In this document: positions 48,600 through 60,165 of the stretch, piece by piece
How positions within the stretch are numbered: position 1 is the stretch's first letter
How the letters are laid out: each line of letters starts with the position of its first letter
Source of the DNA: Pyrrhosoma nymphula
Taxonomy: Eukaryota > Arthropoda > Insecta > Odonata > Coenagrionidae
NCBI GenBank assembly: GCA_963573305.1
Contig: OY754335.1
Span: 16,035,501 to 16,099,500, forward strand
DNA: 64,000 bases
Direction: 5' to 3'
Translations under genes and position numbers: made by a program
The notes under the pieces: generated by a model
Told to the model about the DNA's origin: nothing
The model's database searches: none
Seen by the model: only the letters and a program-made list of their open reading frames with translations

Positions 48600-49105
48600 T
48601 CGGGTTGAGGGCTTGGGTGGGCCGAAGGATATAGGGATGAGGAGGAACCCTACCTCCTCCCCACACTATCCTGATGGATATCGATCAGGGTTTCTCAGAT
48701 GCCCGCATTAGCACTCGCACGGATCTCTCGCCTTGTCAATCCTTCCCTCAATTATTTTTCATCCTTGCCTTCTCTTTCTCCCTGTTTCTCCACGCTACAC
48801 CCGAAAAGGGTCTTCCGACTGGTTGCATGAATATCAGGCGCTTCTTGACCGTTTCAAAATCTGCGGGGAACTTGGGGGGATTTTTGTTGTTAACCCAAAA
48901 GTACGTCAGTTTACGATACGACGTACGATATTACTCTGCAAGGTTAATATTTTATCGAAATTGTGTTGTTTTGCTTTTTACGATTCAGGCTTAATTTTGA
49001 TGACCAATGTAATCCACAAAACAGCTCAAAAGTCTTGTGTTAAATAATAAAATAGTGATAAAATTCGATATTCCAAAGAGGAAAAATCATTCGCCTTAAC
49101 CGAAA
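48331..49105. other. No recognised gene; (GA)n tract at about 48567-48596
   Basis: A (GA)n microsatellite of about 30 bp lies at 48567-48596. ORFs of 63-106 codons at 48440-49047 overlap in several frames and have no domain. Confidence 0.5.
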
Positions 49106-49132
49106 TTCGAAGGGATCCGAAATCCCTTCGAA
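49106..49132. repeat. Short perfect hairpin (11-bp stem, 5-nt loop)
   Basis: TTCGAAGGGAT and ATCCCTTCGAA flank CCGAA. No T run follows and there is no other sign of function. Confidence 0.6.
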
Positions 49133-51829
49133 AACCAATACTTTTTTCTCTGTGGAATTTAGCATTAATGCGAACATGCAAGTGACTCCGTAAAAGGTTA
49201 TACCGTGGCTAGTCTCGGTGGCTTCAAAATTTGTAGTGATGAAATGAAGGAAACTGTTGTATTTCTATCCGACATTTATGTAAGGGTAGTTGTAAGAGAA
49301 AAAAGTTGAGAAGGGGATAATGGAGGGGAAGGGAGTACGATTAATTGGAGATCAAGTACTGCAGTGGACTGATGGAATAGGTGATTCACATTAAAAGGGG
49401 TTTTCGCTCCGCCTTCTTCTTATGTTATATAGTCTCCCACGTTTGCAATAGTATCCCCTCGCCAATTGCATCATACTTCCTCCTTCTCACATTTCCTTCA
49501 AGAGAATATAAATACCTTCAACAAAAGTAAACTGGATTCAATTTAAAATGACCAAGCGCGTTTTGAACCAAGATTTTATACATTATGGACAGAAATGCAA
49601 CCATTTTCTCCATTTTAAGATTATGAAGTCGTACCACAAAATCTCGCCAGAAACCGTAAATTTAATTTTTTTTAAATTAGCTTGAACTTTCATCCATGTA
49701 AAGCTAAGCCATGACCTAAGCATTTGTTACATTTCAAAACAATCCTACCCACCTACCGGAAATGGTAACGAAGTCTGATCGTTCCCCACTTCTTTCCCTC
49801 TCTTCTCATTCGTCAGTCGTACGTCGCGGAGAGGGAAGGGTTTTCGCTGAATTTATCTCCGGCCATTTGTTGACGACGACAGCTCCGTCGCAATAAACGT
49901 ATTTACGATGGTGATGAGCTTAAGCATTCCTCCTCCCTCAATCGAGAGGTCCTCGAGGCATGGGTACGCGTTCAAGCGCAGCATAGATGGTGTCTGAAGG
50001 GGGGGATGGGACCCAACGCACACAACAGCCGTAAATAAAAAGAAACGGAACAAAAAACATCTCTTAAAAGCATTCCGAGACGGGTGTCGCCGGCGCATGC
50101 AGAGGAGCACAGCACATCGAGCAAACAAGAGCCAAGGTGAAGGGAAACCTTGCAAAGCTTATTGCGTTGTGCTATTCGGAAGCAAACAGAGATCTCCAAC
50201 TTTGCCATGAGAGTATTGATTTAAAACCCCGAATGGGGTTTTTGCGACATTAGAGCGTCGGCAAAAAATAATGCTTGGAATACCTTACTTAAGGAATCAT
50301 ATGAAAGGCATTTTCATAAATTAGGGCTAAATGCATTTTTATCATCTAACGGAAACTGAGACAACTGTCCCTCATTGAAAATCAACATTCAGCCGTTTGG
50401 ATAAATAAATATACAAAATTGGTAAAAAAAACTCAAAGGCGATGAAGAAAATGCTCAATGAGTCGACTTAGTGAGCATTTTATTAGATCATAGAATATCC
50501 TCTCACAAATAATATCACAATCATACTCTAGCGATCTGACGTTGTACTCTTACTAATTAGTATAACTGGCGGTACGCTAGATGGAAAAGTCCATGTTTTT
50601 TGCCCCAGTGTGATATTACATCTGCATTAAATGTTTTTATACGAGTAACTAAATTAACCTCTATGTATGCGCGTTATTCATATTACTGAGTTTTTCTGAT
50701 TTCCCTACTTTATTAGCTGTTGCAACTTGATATGATTAAATTTATCCTGGAAGCCAATCAGATTATCAAAGGAGGGCTTAGTAATTCTGAGCAAATTCCC
50801 GGTTAACCCACTACCTCGATAAAGTATCATTTAATATTTCGTTAATTAAGTAACTTCAGGATCCAAATAAGAGGAGAGGCTGTAAATTTGATTGACAGGG
50901 TAATATTCCAATAACGTGAGAAGTATTCTTAGGCGAGTAAAATCACTTTTCGAAGCACCTAATAGCCTGGAGGACGTGGTAAAGGGCTGAATTCAACGGC
51001 ATTTGGAGGATAGACATTCGAATTCTGCAATTATTGGGTACTGCTAAGGTAATTCATGAAACATTAACCGTTTCTTATTAAAGAAGAATCGAATACAACT
51101 AATTGAAAATACTAAAACATTTTTAATAAAAAGCACAACTAGTTTCGCTAGTTACAACCTATTATCGTAAATGTTGTAACAAGTACATGCTGCATGTGCC
51201 ATAACTGGAAAAACTGGCTTTGCGATTCATCAAGAAATATTAAGAATTGCTACCCGGTTATTTATTTTTCTACTTTCACTGCGAGGAACTAATACCAAGT
51301 AATGTATTCCATTTCTGTCATAATTGCTATTAAGAACACAAGATTATTGGGACATCTCTGATTCCCTCATCTTTATTTTCAATTGATGTTTAATCAATTT
51401 ATAGAAAGTTTTTCACATAAATTTACGAAACATATCTACTTATTTTCATCATATTGCAGTAAATTAATTCATTTATGCAAAAAATCATTCAATTGCTTAC
51501 GGCCTTCTAAATAAACTCAGAAATTTCTTCGACAGTTTTCAGTGGTTCTTGTCTGGCTTGGTCTCTATCTTGGGTCTCTAATGAAATTCTTCATCAGAGC
51601 TTCACCATCAATTTGTTACTTGTTTTAGGAATAGATCGATTAAAGATGTGCATAGTCAATGATTATTGCGGAATATACTCAAATGGTCATTCATAAGTCC
51701 CGCATGCTTCCTCTTGTCTAAGCGAGTAAATGTGACTTCGTTCGGGACGTTAAATATATTATTTTGGCTTTTAGTCGTTCCTCGGGCTCAAAAAAGTATT
51801 AATTGAAAAATAAAGCCAGTCGCGAAGGA
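49133..51829. other. No recognised gene; GC-richer island at 49790-50210
   Basis: 49790-50210 has raised GC/CpG and overlapping minus-strand ORFs of 78 and 100 codons without a domain. The rest (50211-51829) is AT-rich and empty. Confidence 0.4.
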
Positions 51830-52650
51830 TGTTCCCAAGCCTCGACCGTTTCCTCTCGCCTTATTGGTCGAAGGTGTCTCCTTATCCAAATTAAAAAAAA
51901 AAGAAATAATTTTCTCGCACCAGGGAGAGACTCCGCATTTATGCGGCATTGCATGTAGCCATTGCTTTTCGCGTTCGCCTATCACGCGCGGGATAGCAGA
52001 TGACAAACGGAAAGCACGAGGGCAGGCGCGGGATCACAAACACGCAGAAACGCACGGCCTCCGGGACCAGGCACGTAGTCGCTCACGCATCGACTATTTG
52101 GGAGACGAGGGCATTCCTCTTCTCATCTCAAAAAAGAAAAAGGGGTAGAAAGAAGGACGGAGGAGGGAAAAAGGAGGAGAGAAGTTGAGAAAGGTGAATT
52201 GGAATGGAAATGGAAAGAGAGAGAGAGTGAAAAAAGAAAAGAAGGGACAAGAGAAACGAGGAATAGGGCGTTAGGGAAAGGAAGGATGGGTGGGATGCAG
52301 GAGGGTGCGTCTGGTGGTGGCGAAGGAAGGGAAAGAGGCGACAGAAGGGACAGCCCTTAAAAAGTCCCTTTTCCCCTAGTCTCGTTTTTTATTCCCTCTC
52401 AAATGCCCAGAGTGAGAGAGAAGAAAAAAAGGGCACAGGGAAGTTGGCCTCGGAGTTGGAAGGGCGGGGCCCTCTGAAAATTCACATCTTTTCACCCGAG
52501 CCTTCGTTCACCCTTTTCCTCCTCCACTTTCCTCTCTTTATCCATTCCTACACCCCACCTTTTCGTGTCGTTTCTCCCCATCTCCCTCTCTAAATCTCCT
52601 TCTCTTTTCCCTTTTACATCCTTGGTCTCTTTACTTCATCTCCCTGAGAT
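51830..52650. other. CpG-rich block, then purine-rich and pyrimidine-rich tracts
   Basis: 51950-52110 is CpG-rich. 52135-52345 is strongly purine-rich on the plus strand and 52490-52630 strongly pyrimidine-rich. ORFs of 62-94 codons are compositional. No exon structure can be defended. Confidence 0.4.
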
Positions 52651-55600
52651 GCCATAGGACTTGCGCAAAACTAGAAAACTCTGAACGGTACGAAAAGCAA
52701 TAACCCCGAGATTATTAGGACTCATAAAAAGAGAGAAACACCTTTTATCCCTCGTCCCCCGCAAACTCCCAGCACACAGATGGCTGTAGGACAAAGACGT
52801 CAGTCTTTTTTTTATATGTCGCTCCTTTGTCACGCGGTGGTTTTCCTCTTCCGTGGGGAGAACTCGCTTACCACGAATTTCCACGTTTGCTGGCTGGGAA
52901 TAAAAGAAAGAAGTGAAGCAATGGACCATGTAGGACCTCAGGGTCTCCATTTTTACTCTCGGTGACATTCATCGCCCATGTTTTCCCGCTCCACTCCTCT
53001 CAGAGTTAACATTTACAAATTTTGGCCTTATGCTTTACCCCTTTCCCCACCATTTTCCGCGTACTGTTTCAATATATTTACTAATCCACACAGCCTTTCA
53101 AATTAATTCTTTTGTGCCCTAACACAACGCTCTCCTTTATGGACTCAATGATAAGGACCAACTTCAAAAATATAAGAGAAATTGGTGCCATGATACGGCA
53201 CTTAAATGACGCTATCCACTTTCACACTTTAATCATGATTAACTCGGGTGGGATTGCGATTCCTTCTTTCACGTTCTCACTATCGTTATCTAAATTGCCA
53301 ACTACTCTAGAAGGGATATTCTCACTGTCACATTCATAAAAATGAACTGCATCCGTTAAACCTAGTGATTTGAAGCACCTGACAATATTTAAATAATGAC
53401 AATCATGCTTTCGCTCTCACATTTGTGCAAATGAAAAATAATGACAACGTGGGCGCAAGCGTTATGAAGTATGTAGTGTTAACTGCCACTTTCCTAGAGT
53501 GAATTTAGGATTCTATTCGTGTTTGGCTCAAGCAAGCAATATTAACTATAGCTTCGCGGATTCTGCTTATTACATGACATTAAAAACTTTCCAGGTATCT
53601 CGAGAATGTAAATTCCTAGGAGCTATGACCACGAAGCTTAATTTATGCATAGAAGATGATCCGAATATCATATTTTGTTGCATAAATTTATCATGTTTCA
53701 TGTTGAACTTAATGTTTTGTAAATGGTAGGAGAGGAAGAGGTGGAGTTAAGTTCTATAAACTCACAGATATACTCCTTGTGTGGGTTTGGCTTGCGGTTT
53801 TCTCCGCTTGCCCTGTTAAACAACACCGGGGATTAAATTTTCTTTCATGTTCCCCAAAGGCACTCAGTACCCATGCTTTCAATTTAGATGGATGAATGGC
53901 AGCATATGTAGGTATATTATGAAAAATAAACATTTTGTGTTTCAATTTTACATCTGTTGCGCCTTTGTCCTCTCTTCTTTCTTTACCTCTTTCTTTCGGG
54001 CACGATATAGAATTATTTTATGAGGAAAATAATAATTTTAAATGAGAGGAAAAACTTGCTCTTAGATGTTTAGTAGAGTTTGTGAAAGGAGAAAATTAAA
54101 GGCAGAGCATGCAAATTTTTTTAGTTACGTAACTCTTCGTTACTTATTATTTTTCTTCCGTCTAATAAAGGAAGGCTGTTTTCTGTTTTCACACGGCTCA
54201 ATAGTTTTCACGTTCTAACAGTATATCTACAAAAACAGGAATTTTCCATATTTTGAAGGGATGCCTTTCAATGGAAGCGACCGGACACTAGTTTCACTGC
54301 CTCACCTCACTATCGGCAAAGCGTAACAATAAACTCCTATGATGTCTGTAACAATTTCAGCGCAATTAGAGCCCATATCTAGCATATGAAAAAAATTACT
54401 CGATTTGAGAAACGGGCATACCGAAGCCATACATATCTAAAACAAGATACACTCACGAGTGGAACACGCCATAGTAGTGCGCCTAGGGTTCAAAGTTCAC
54501 CTGGTTCAAGGTTTTTCTGATTTTCACACGATTAATTTAGTATAGGTTTCACTTACGTAGTTTTAGTAGAAAATGGAGATTCTTGGTGGAAAATGGCCTT
54601 AGGTTGCTGTTACAACATTAACTTTAAACCATGCTACAAGTGGTAGATTATTTCAATAACTTAGCTCATTGCAAACCACCATGTGCACGGTTGTGACATA
54701 CAGTGACCAAGAACCTTATAAGAGGGCGTTTATCTCCTACTTCGATCGTGTTATCAACGGCCGCGAAAGAAATCAAGTTCCAACTAGAGGGGCTGCAACC
54801 GCGTGGGAGGCCAAGAATTTCTAGTCTTAAAATGATTATGTTAAATGGCTGTTGCGGGGTGAGTTTGAGTGGAAGGAGGGAAGAAACTGTGTAGGAGAGG
54901 TGTGTATATGCTAGAGAAGCAACTGCTCGATCGCTGCGCCACGTACAGTGGATAAGAGGAAACGGCATTTTTTCACAAGATGGCGGAGAGGAAAAATCGC
55001 ACTTCTCAGGTTTGAAAGTTTCCCATTCCTACTGTAAATGATGTATTGTTGTGTTGAAAGTATTTTACAAATTCGCAAGGTTTCCATAATAAGTGAGGTG
55101 AATTTGGTTCCGATATCTTTGTTAAAAGTGGGTGAAAAAACAAAAACACTGGCGGGACTAAAGCTCACATTTACCGAGGCCTCCCTCGCAACACCAGCGC
55201 ATTAACTGGCGACCCGTAATTTGAGCAAATGACGATCAGAAGCGCACCAAGATTTCCGTCCTCATTGTAAGGTTCTTGACAGTGACCTTGAGTCCCCGTG
55301 GTCTGGCGATGAGGCAGGTAAACAGTTTTCGGGATACAACACGCTCGGCGACTGGCGCTGCGTGTCATGTGCAGCCTAGCGCGTGCCAATATTTCTATAA
55401 AGCCGTCAAAACACACCAAAATGATTGAAATTCTCACTGTCTTCCTCTGAAATGGGTTCTAGGATGACGTAATTACATTAAACATCGTTTTTTTTGCAAA
55501 TCAAAATGCACACCTTGACTTAGGTGATCTTTGACTCCTGGCGCACGGCTATGGCAGGTAGCAAATCTGTAATACTGAAACATACACAATTACAATTCAA

Positions 55601-56399
55601 GGATAAATAGAATGATCCACCTCCCCATTTGGAAGAAGGTATCAGCACAATAGCCACTATTTATTAGTGTACTATTATGAAGTAACTCAATACCCTCGGA
55701 ACTAAAAACACTAATAATCTGATTATGTTGAAAAGCAGAATAAAAATATGGTTGCTACGTACAAAATGTTAATAATGCAAAATGACCATGTTAAGCTTTG
55801 AAATCGTATAATGTGTGAATTCTGATGTCGCAATGAATACTAGTTACTATTATTATACTGTCTGATAACCTCTCCAAAGGTGACAGGCAAAGTACCCAGT
55901 TATTCAAATCTTATTGGTATAGATTTTACTACACGTTTTGCGTAGGTTGTTTCACTGTTAATGGAGGCTATTACTTAAGTTTGCAAAATATAAACATCGT
56001 GCTAAAGGGCAACGTAGTTGCTACCGTCAACAATCATTAACATGGAGCTTACAATTTCAGTTTTGGCGTGTTTATTAGTTCAATGTACAATTTATCTAGG
56101 TCAGAAAAGGAAATTCGGGGATGTTTCCAGATGTATGTGATGCTACCAAAAAATTACAACAAATCCAGCTAAATCGGCTAAGCCGTTTTTTCTATCGTCA
56201 TCTTATCCCTTCCCCTTCCCTGGCGTTAGCTTTTATAAGTATTAATATGCGTTATCCCGCATAGTCGATCATTTAAAGCTTACGAGTTCCAAAGTCTTTC
56301 AATTTTCAAGAAATAAGCGCTACCCTGGTAAGCAGTCTACGTCTATAGCTTCCCCTTAGGAAAAACCTTTCAAGGCTCTTGTTTAGGTCGGAGTGGACC
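52651..56399. other. No recognised gene
   Basis: Mostly AT-rich. A GC-richer stretch at 55160-55440 carries an 88-codon minus ORF without a signature. No bounded repeat was identified. Confidence 0.4.
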
Positions 56400-56960
56400 A
56401 GTGTCCTGGCACGTCTCAGACCCGACAAGGAAACACCCGTCTCATCTCTCTCGGCCTCTCCTCCGCACGCACCCCTATATCCTTTTGTCACGGCATTCAA
56501 ACTCTCTTCGCCGTCCTTTCTTCTTATTTTCTTTCTCCTTTAGCCTCCGCCACATCTCCCCTCCACCACGTGCCAACTTTTATGTTCCTCTCTCGTTCCA
56601 TGTCCCGTTCCCACTTCTCCTTTCCACAGCGCGAAACTCGCTTACTTTTTATTTTATTTTCCCTTTGTCGGAACTTCAGCGTCTCGGAGGGCACGCGTTT
56701 TTCCAAAATATTTTAGCCTCCAATTTTTAGACCCACCATCACTCCCCTTCTGCTACTCCACTTTTAAAAAGGGAATCCTCCTCCTACCCACGAAACCCTT
56801 TTTAGATCTTTACGCCTTCCATTCTGCCCTCCTTCGCCTGTTTGAATCCCTTGTGTTATATGGTTTTTCGCGTTTCTTTTTGGCTTTCATTTTTCGTACT
56901 CCTTCCTTCTCCGCTCAAGGAAATCGTACTGTCCCGTCCTTTTGAATATATATGTTATTT
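56400..56960. other. Pyrimidine-rich tract, non-coding
   Basis: CT-rich plus strand with two overlapping 107-109-codon frames, both Ser/Phe/Leu-rich from composition. Confidence 0.5.
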
Positions 56961-57049
56961 TAATCGCTTTGGTGGTAGAGATTTGTTAATGAGCCGATAT
57001 TGATGTGTCATGCCATAACAAAGTGGTTTAAAAAGAAGTATAATGGAAA

Positions 57050-57265
57050 CTTACTGGACACATTTTGAGACATAATAGCCAAATGAGTACAATAATGGAA
57101 GGAGAAAAGAAAGGGAATATTTACAGATAAAGACCAAGAATTGAATAAGTCATGCAAATTATGAAGAATGTCAAAGTGAATAATTATGTATGAAGGAATG
57201 AAGCGGTTAGCTGAAAGGAGAATGTAATGGAGAGCTACAGCTAATCAATTGATGACTGCTGATGA
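57050..57265 (+). pseudogene. Non-LTR retrotransposon tail, 3' end
   Basis: Plus-strand pieces in different frames read GHILRHNSQMSTIMEGE (from 57057), a PRIE-VMQIMKNVKVNNY block (about 57130-57185) and MKRLAERRM-WRATANQLMT (about 57200-57258). The last block is homologous to the RRVEWRAAVN end at 280-330 and the RRVEWRATANQSWD end at 36568-36610, so the three copies share a subfamily. Stops and frameshifts break it. It is 5'-truncated to about 70 codons. Confidence 0.75.
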
Positions 57266-57354
57266 TGTCATTTGTTGAGAGGAACGATATAAGAGGTTAT
57301 TTGCATGGTTACGGATAGATTAGTGAGGGTAAGATAATTTGGAGAGTGAAGGAC

Positions 57355-57430
57355 GGGTGGAGAGAAACCCGGCGTCTGCATTCGTCTGCTCTTCGCGGTT
57401 GGAGCCAAGGGGATCTCAGTTTTACGTTGC
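57355..57430 (+). repeat. Dispersed repeat, copy 2 (first copy at 8244-8320)
   Basis: Shares GGGTGGAGAGAAA, CCGGCGTC, CCAAGG and CAGTTT in order with the copy at 8244-8320. It starts about 90 bases after the 57050 retroelement tail. Confidence 0.55.
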
Positions 57431-57647
57431 TTGGACAGATGTAATATTTAGAAATATTCGTGACAGCATTTTTCAGTATGGCTAGAGCGTGATAGAAGGA
57501 TAAGTCCCGCCGTAGTAGGCCGATGGATAAATACATTAGCCTATTTTTGGAATATGAAACAGAATATCAGTCAGAGCATGAAGTAATTAGCGAGTGGGGG
57601 GGGGGTCAGGGAAGTGCGGAGGGTTGCAAATATTCAATCTAAGTTTT

Positions 57648-57745
57648 CATGAATAATCATGATGATTCTGGAATTTGAATCCGAGCCTTTCACAATGGAA
57701 TTCCAGCACATTAGCCACCACAACACCCCAGGAAACAGCTGCTTC
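57648..57745 (-). mobile_element. tRNA-derived SINE head (degraded)
   Basis: The minus strand starts CCTGGGGTGTTGTGGTGGC and includes an A-box-like TGGTGGCTAATGTGCTGG. A B-box-like GGATTCAAATTCC follows about 32 bases later. The spacing and sequences fit a tRNA-derived SINE head. The sequence after the B box is short and AT-rich, and a G run (57598-57607, plus strand) lies beyond it. Anticodon-arm pairing is too degraded to name the parent tRNA. It is a different family from the SINE at 6685-6893. Confidence 0.45.
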
Positions 57746-60090
57746 GTTCACCGGATGAAGAGGAGCGGGTATGGATTTGTTTATGAGTCGATACCGATGA
57801 GTCAGTGTGCATCTACATCCAGTAGACAGGGATAAATATTCAAACACTCTCTCGCTGCAAAATCCTAATCCTTGTGCGTGCTCGCAACGGAGCCGAGGGA
57901 AGAAAAAAATTAAACCCTTTTTCTTCCCAGTTACAACCACTACCGCAATCCGGATGCGAGTTCTTTATGTTTTCTCGTCAATTCTGAGAGATGGAAAACC
58001 TCCTCCGATCCAGAACATTTTATTCCACATCTCGTATATTTTTCTTTTATCCCAACGCCTCTAAAAGCCTTCCTGCTTACGTCCTTCAAGAAATCTCCCT
58101 CCCTACCTTCCGCGCTTCCCCCATCCGAAACCTCAAGGCCCGTAAGCACTGAACACAGGAATACAACATAAGTACGTAGCATAACTTAAAATTACCAATG
58201 AAGAATTCATACGAAGATTTGGAGAGAAAAGATGTTTGATGAAAACTCTGAGTCGTAGAAGACACAAACTTATACTTAGAAAACAAACACACTCTGAGAC
58301 ATAGCAGTTTATAAAAACCATGAATGGAGGGAGAAATGAATGGAAATAATCACCGAAGAAGAACAAGGACGGAATGCGTAAGGCTAAATATGAGAGATAT
58401 ATGAAATCAAGAAAAAAGGAGTAATGTGTTTAGCGGAAAGACCATTGAAGTGGAGAGATCCGGTATAGAAATTTTAAGATAAATGACAAGTGATGTTGAT
58501 GAAAGTAATCGAAGCTTAAGCTGAAATCTTGGTGTCTTCAAACCATCTAATAAGGATTCTAATTCTCTCTTTCCCTATTCTGTATAATAGGATTTTTTTC
58601 TTTTTCAAGTCAAAGAATGGCTCCAATTTTTAAAGACGACATCCATTTTGCTGCTCACTGCTCATGAACCGTCTCAATGATTTAGGGATTTGCCTAAAGA
58701 AAATCGTCTTCATATCTACATTAACCTTCCTCAACGGCTGTGGAGACTGTGACGACTGGCTGTGTAACTCCAGGCTGAGTTTTGCATCCTCCAAGGTAGC
58801 TCTGGAAAATTAATCTTCTTCGCGATTGGCCATCTTGAGGATATAAAGATGAAGGAGAGCCATCTTTTGAATTATGTTGTTTAGGCAAATTGTAAACACT
58901 TGTACTCACGCTCCGGTTTAGCCGTCTAAAGTTAATACTCTTGACTTGACGTCCTAATGCTCAATATAAACCCGCTTTCACTGCTCTCTCTCTCATTGAG
59001 AAATCTTGTTCTTTAAGATCCACTTTCTACTACCCGGTTCCCCGTTTGAAACCTTATACTCCCGCTTCTATTTCTCTCTCATTCGTCTTTCCTCCCACAC
59101 TCGTTCTACTTATTTCATCACATTACCTTTTCGGCTTGTTTCTTCATTTTCTCTCGATCCCCTTATTTATCAATCTTCAACCCCCGAGCTTCCTCTTTCA
59201 CCCTCTCTCATTTCCATTTCTCATGCTTCTACATACTTCTCGTATTTCACCCCGATTCCCTCTTTCTCGATATCTGTTTGCTTGCCGTTCCCCTGCTCCG
59301 ACTCCCGCGAAACCCTGCGATCTCCCCCACCTCCCTCCCCCCCGATCCCACTCGTCTCCCCTTTCGACATTTCCAGGAATTCAGCCGCCTGCGAAACGTT
59401 GTCACTCCACTTCTCGGGTCTCGCCCTTTCAAATTCTGCTGTCAATAGAGGGAAAATACCCATCTCAGGAACTCGGGTATTGACATTTTTCGATACTTTG
59501 CTTTTGCTCTATGAACATGGATGGATGGTAGGCGTCATTCTTATGCGTCATAATGCGTCAATTTATAAATTCAAACTGCAGTTTTTCGCGATACATTTAG
59601 CTAATTAATCAACGCAGAATTTACTTTCTGGAAAATTTTATCAGGATAAATTATTCACGGAAGTATTTTGACTCCTGAAAGGTTAGGTAAGCTAGTTTTG
59701 GCTTCATCTTATTTATTTTTATTTAAGATAAATGGCTGGGATAACCATGCGCCTATTAATACTAGAATATTAACCAAGATTAGGAGAACTTAAGCAAAAG
59801 CATATTGGTTTTCTTGGTCTGCATGATTTGATACAGTATTCATATCAGTTAATTCCCACCATCCATATTATCAATACGTGGTTAGGATTTATTTACTTGA
59901 ACGCCACAGATCGGTGTCGCATTTGTAACGAGTACCTAGCATAAATTTCAACATCCCCTAGAAACAATGTTATGTGGTCAGTGAACAGAAAATGCCACAT
60001 AATTTCTAACGGTTACTCCATTTATGAGGAGTTCCAATCAGTCAATATATTGCTATTACTTGTATTTTAGTTAAAATATTGATGAACAGC
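57746..60090. other. No recognised gene; pyrimidine-rich at 59000-59420
   Basis: A 200-codon plus ORF (59006-59608) overlaps a 145-codon frame in the same CT-rich DNA; both products are Ser/Phe/Leu/Pro-rich with no domain. 57773-57805 resembles 56980-57012 (TTTGTTAATGAG-CGATA then GATG-GTCA), a short diverged direct repeat flanking the retroelement and SINE region. Confidence 0.4.
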
Positions 60091-60165
60091 CCTAAAGACG
60101 ATGGAAAAGTCTTTTTTCGAAACGTCGGCGGAGATAGAGAACCTGACCCGTTTGGAAGTCGAAAG
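60091..60165 (+). mobile_element. Penelope-like element end with hammerhead-like core
   Basis: AAGACGA (five of seven positions of the hammerhead CUGANGA core) is followed by T, a stem GGAAAAG pairing with TTTTTTC, and GAAAC. The downstream sequence GTCGGCGGAGATAGAG and ACCTGACCCGTTTGG resembles, from memory, 3' flanks of such motifs in arthropods. The layout is the same as at 35529-35590 and 45381-45474 but the downstream sequence differs, so this is a separate family. No RT nearby. Confidence 0.5.

Noticed and set aside
59006..59608. 200-codon ORF as a gene
   Set aside because: CT-rich composition keeps two frames open together; no domain, and the end is ordinary AT-rich DNA.
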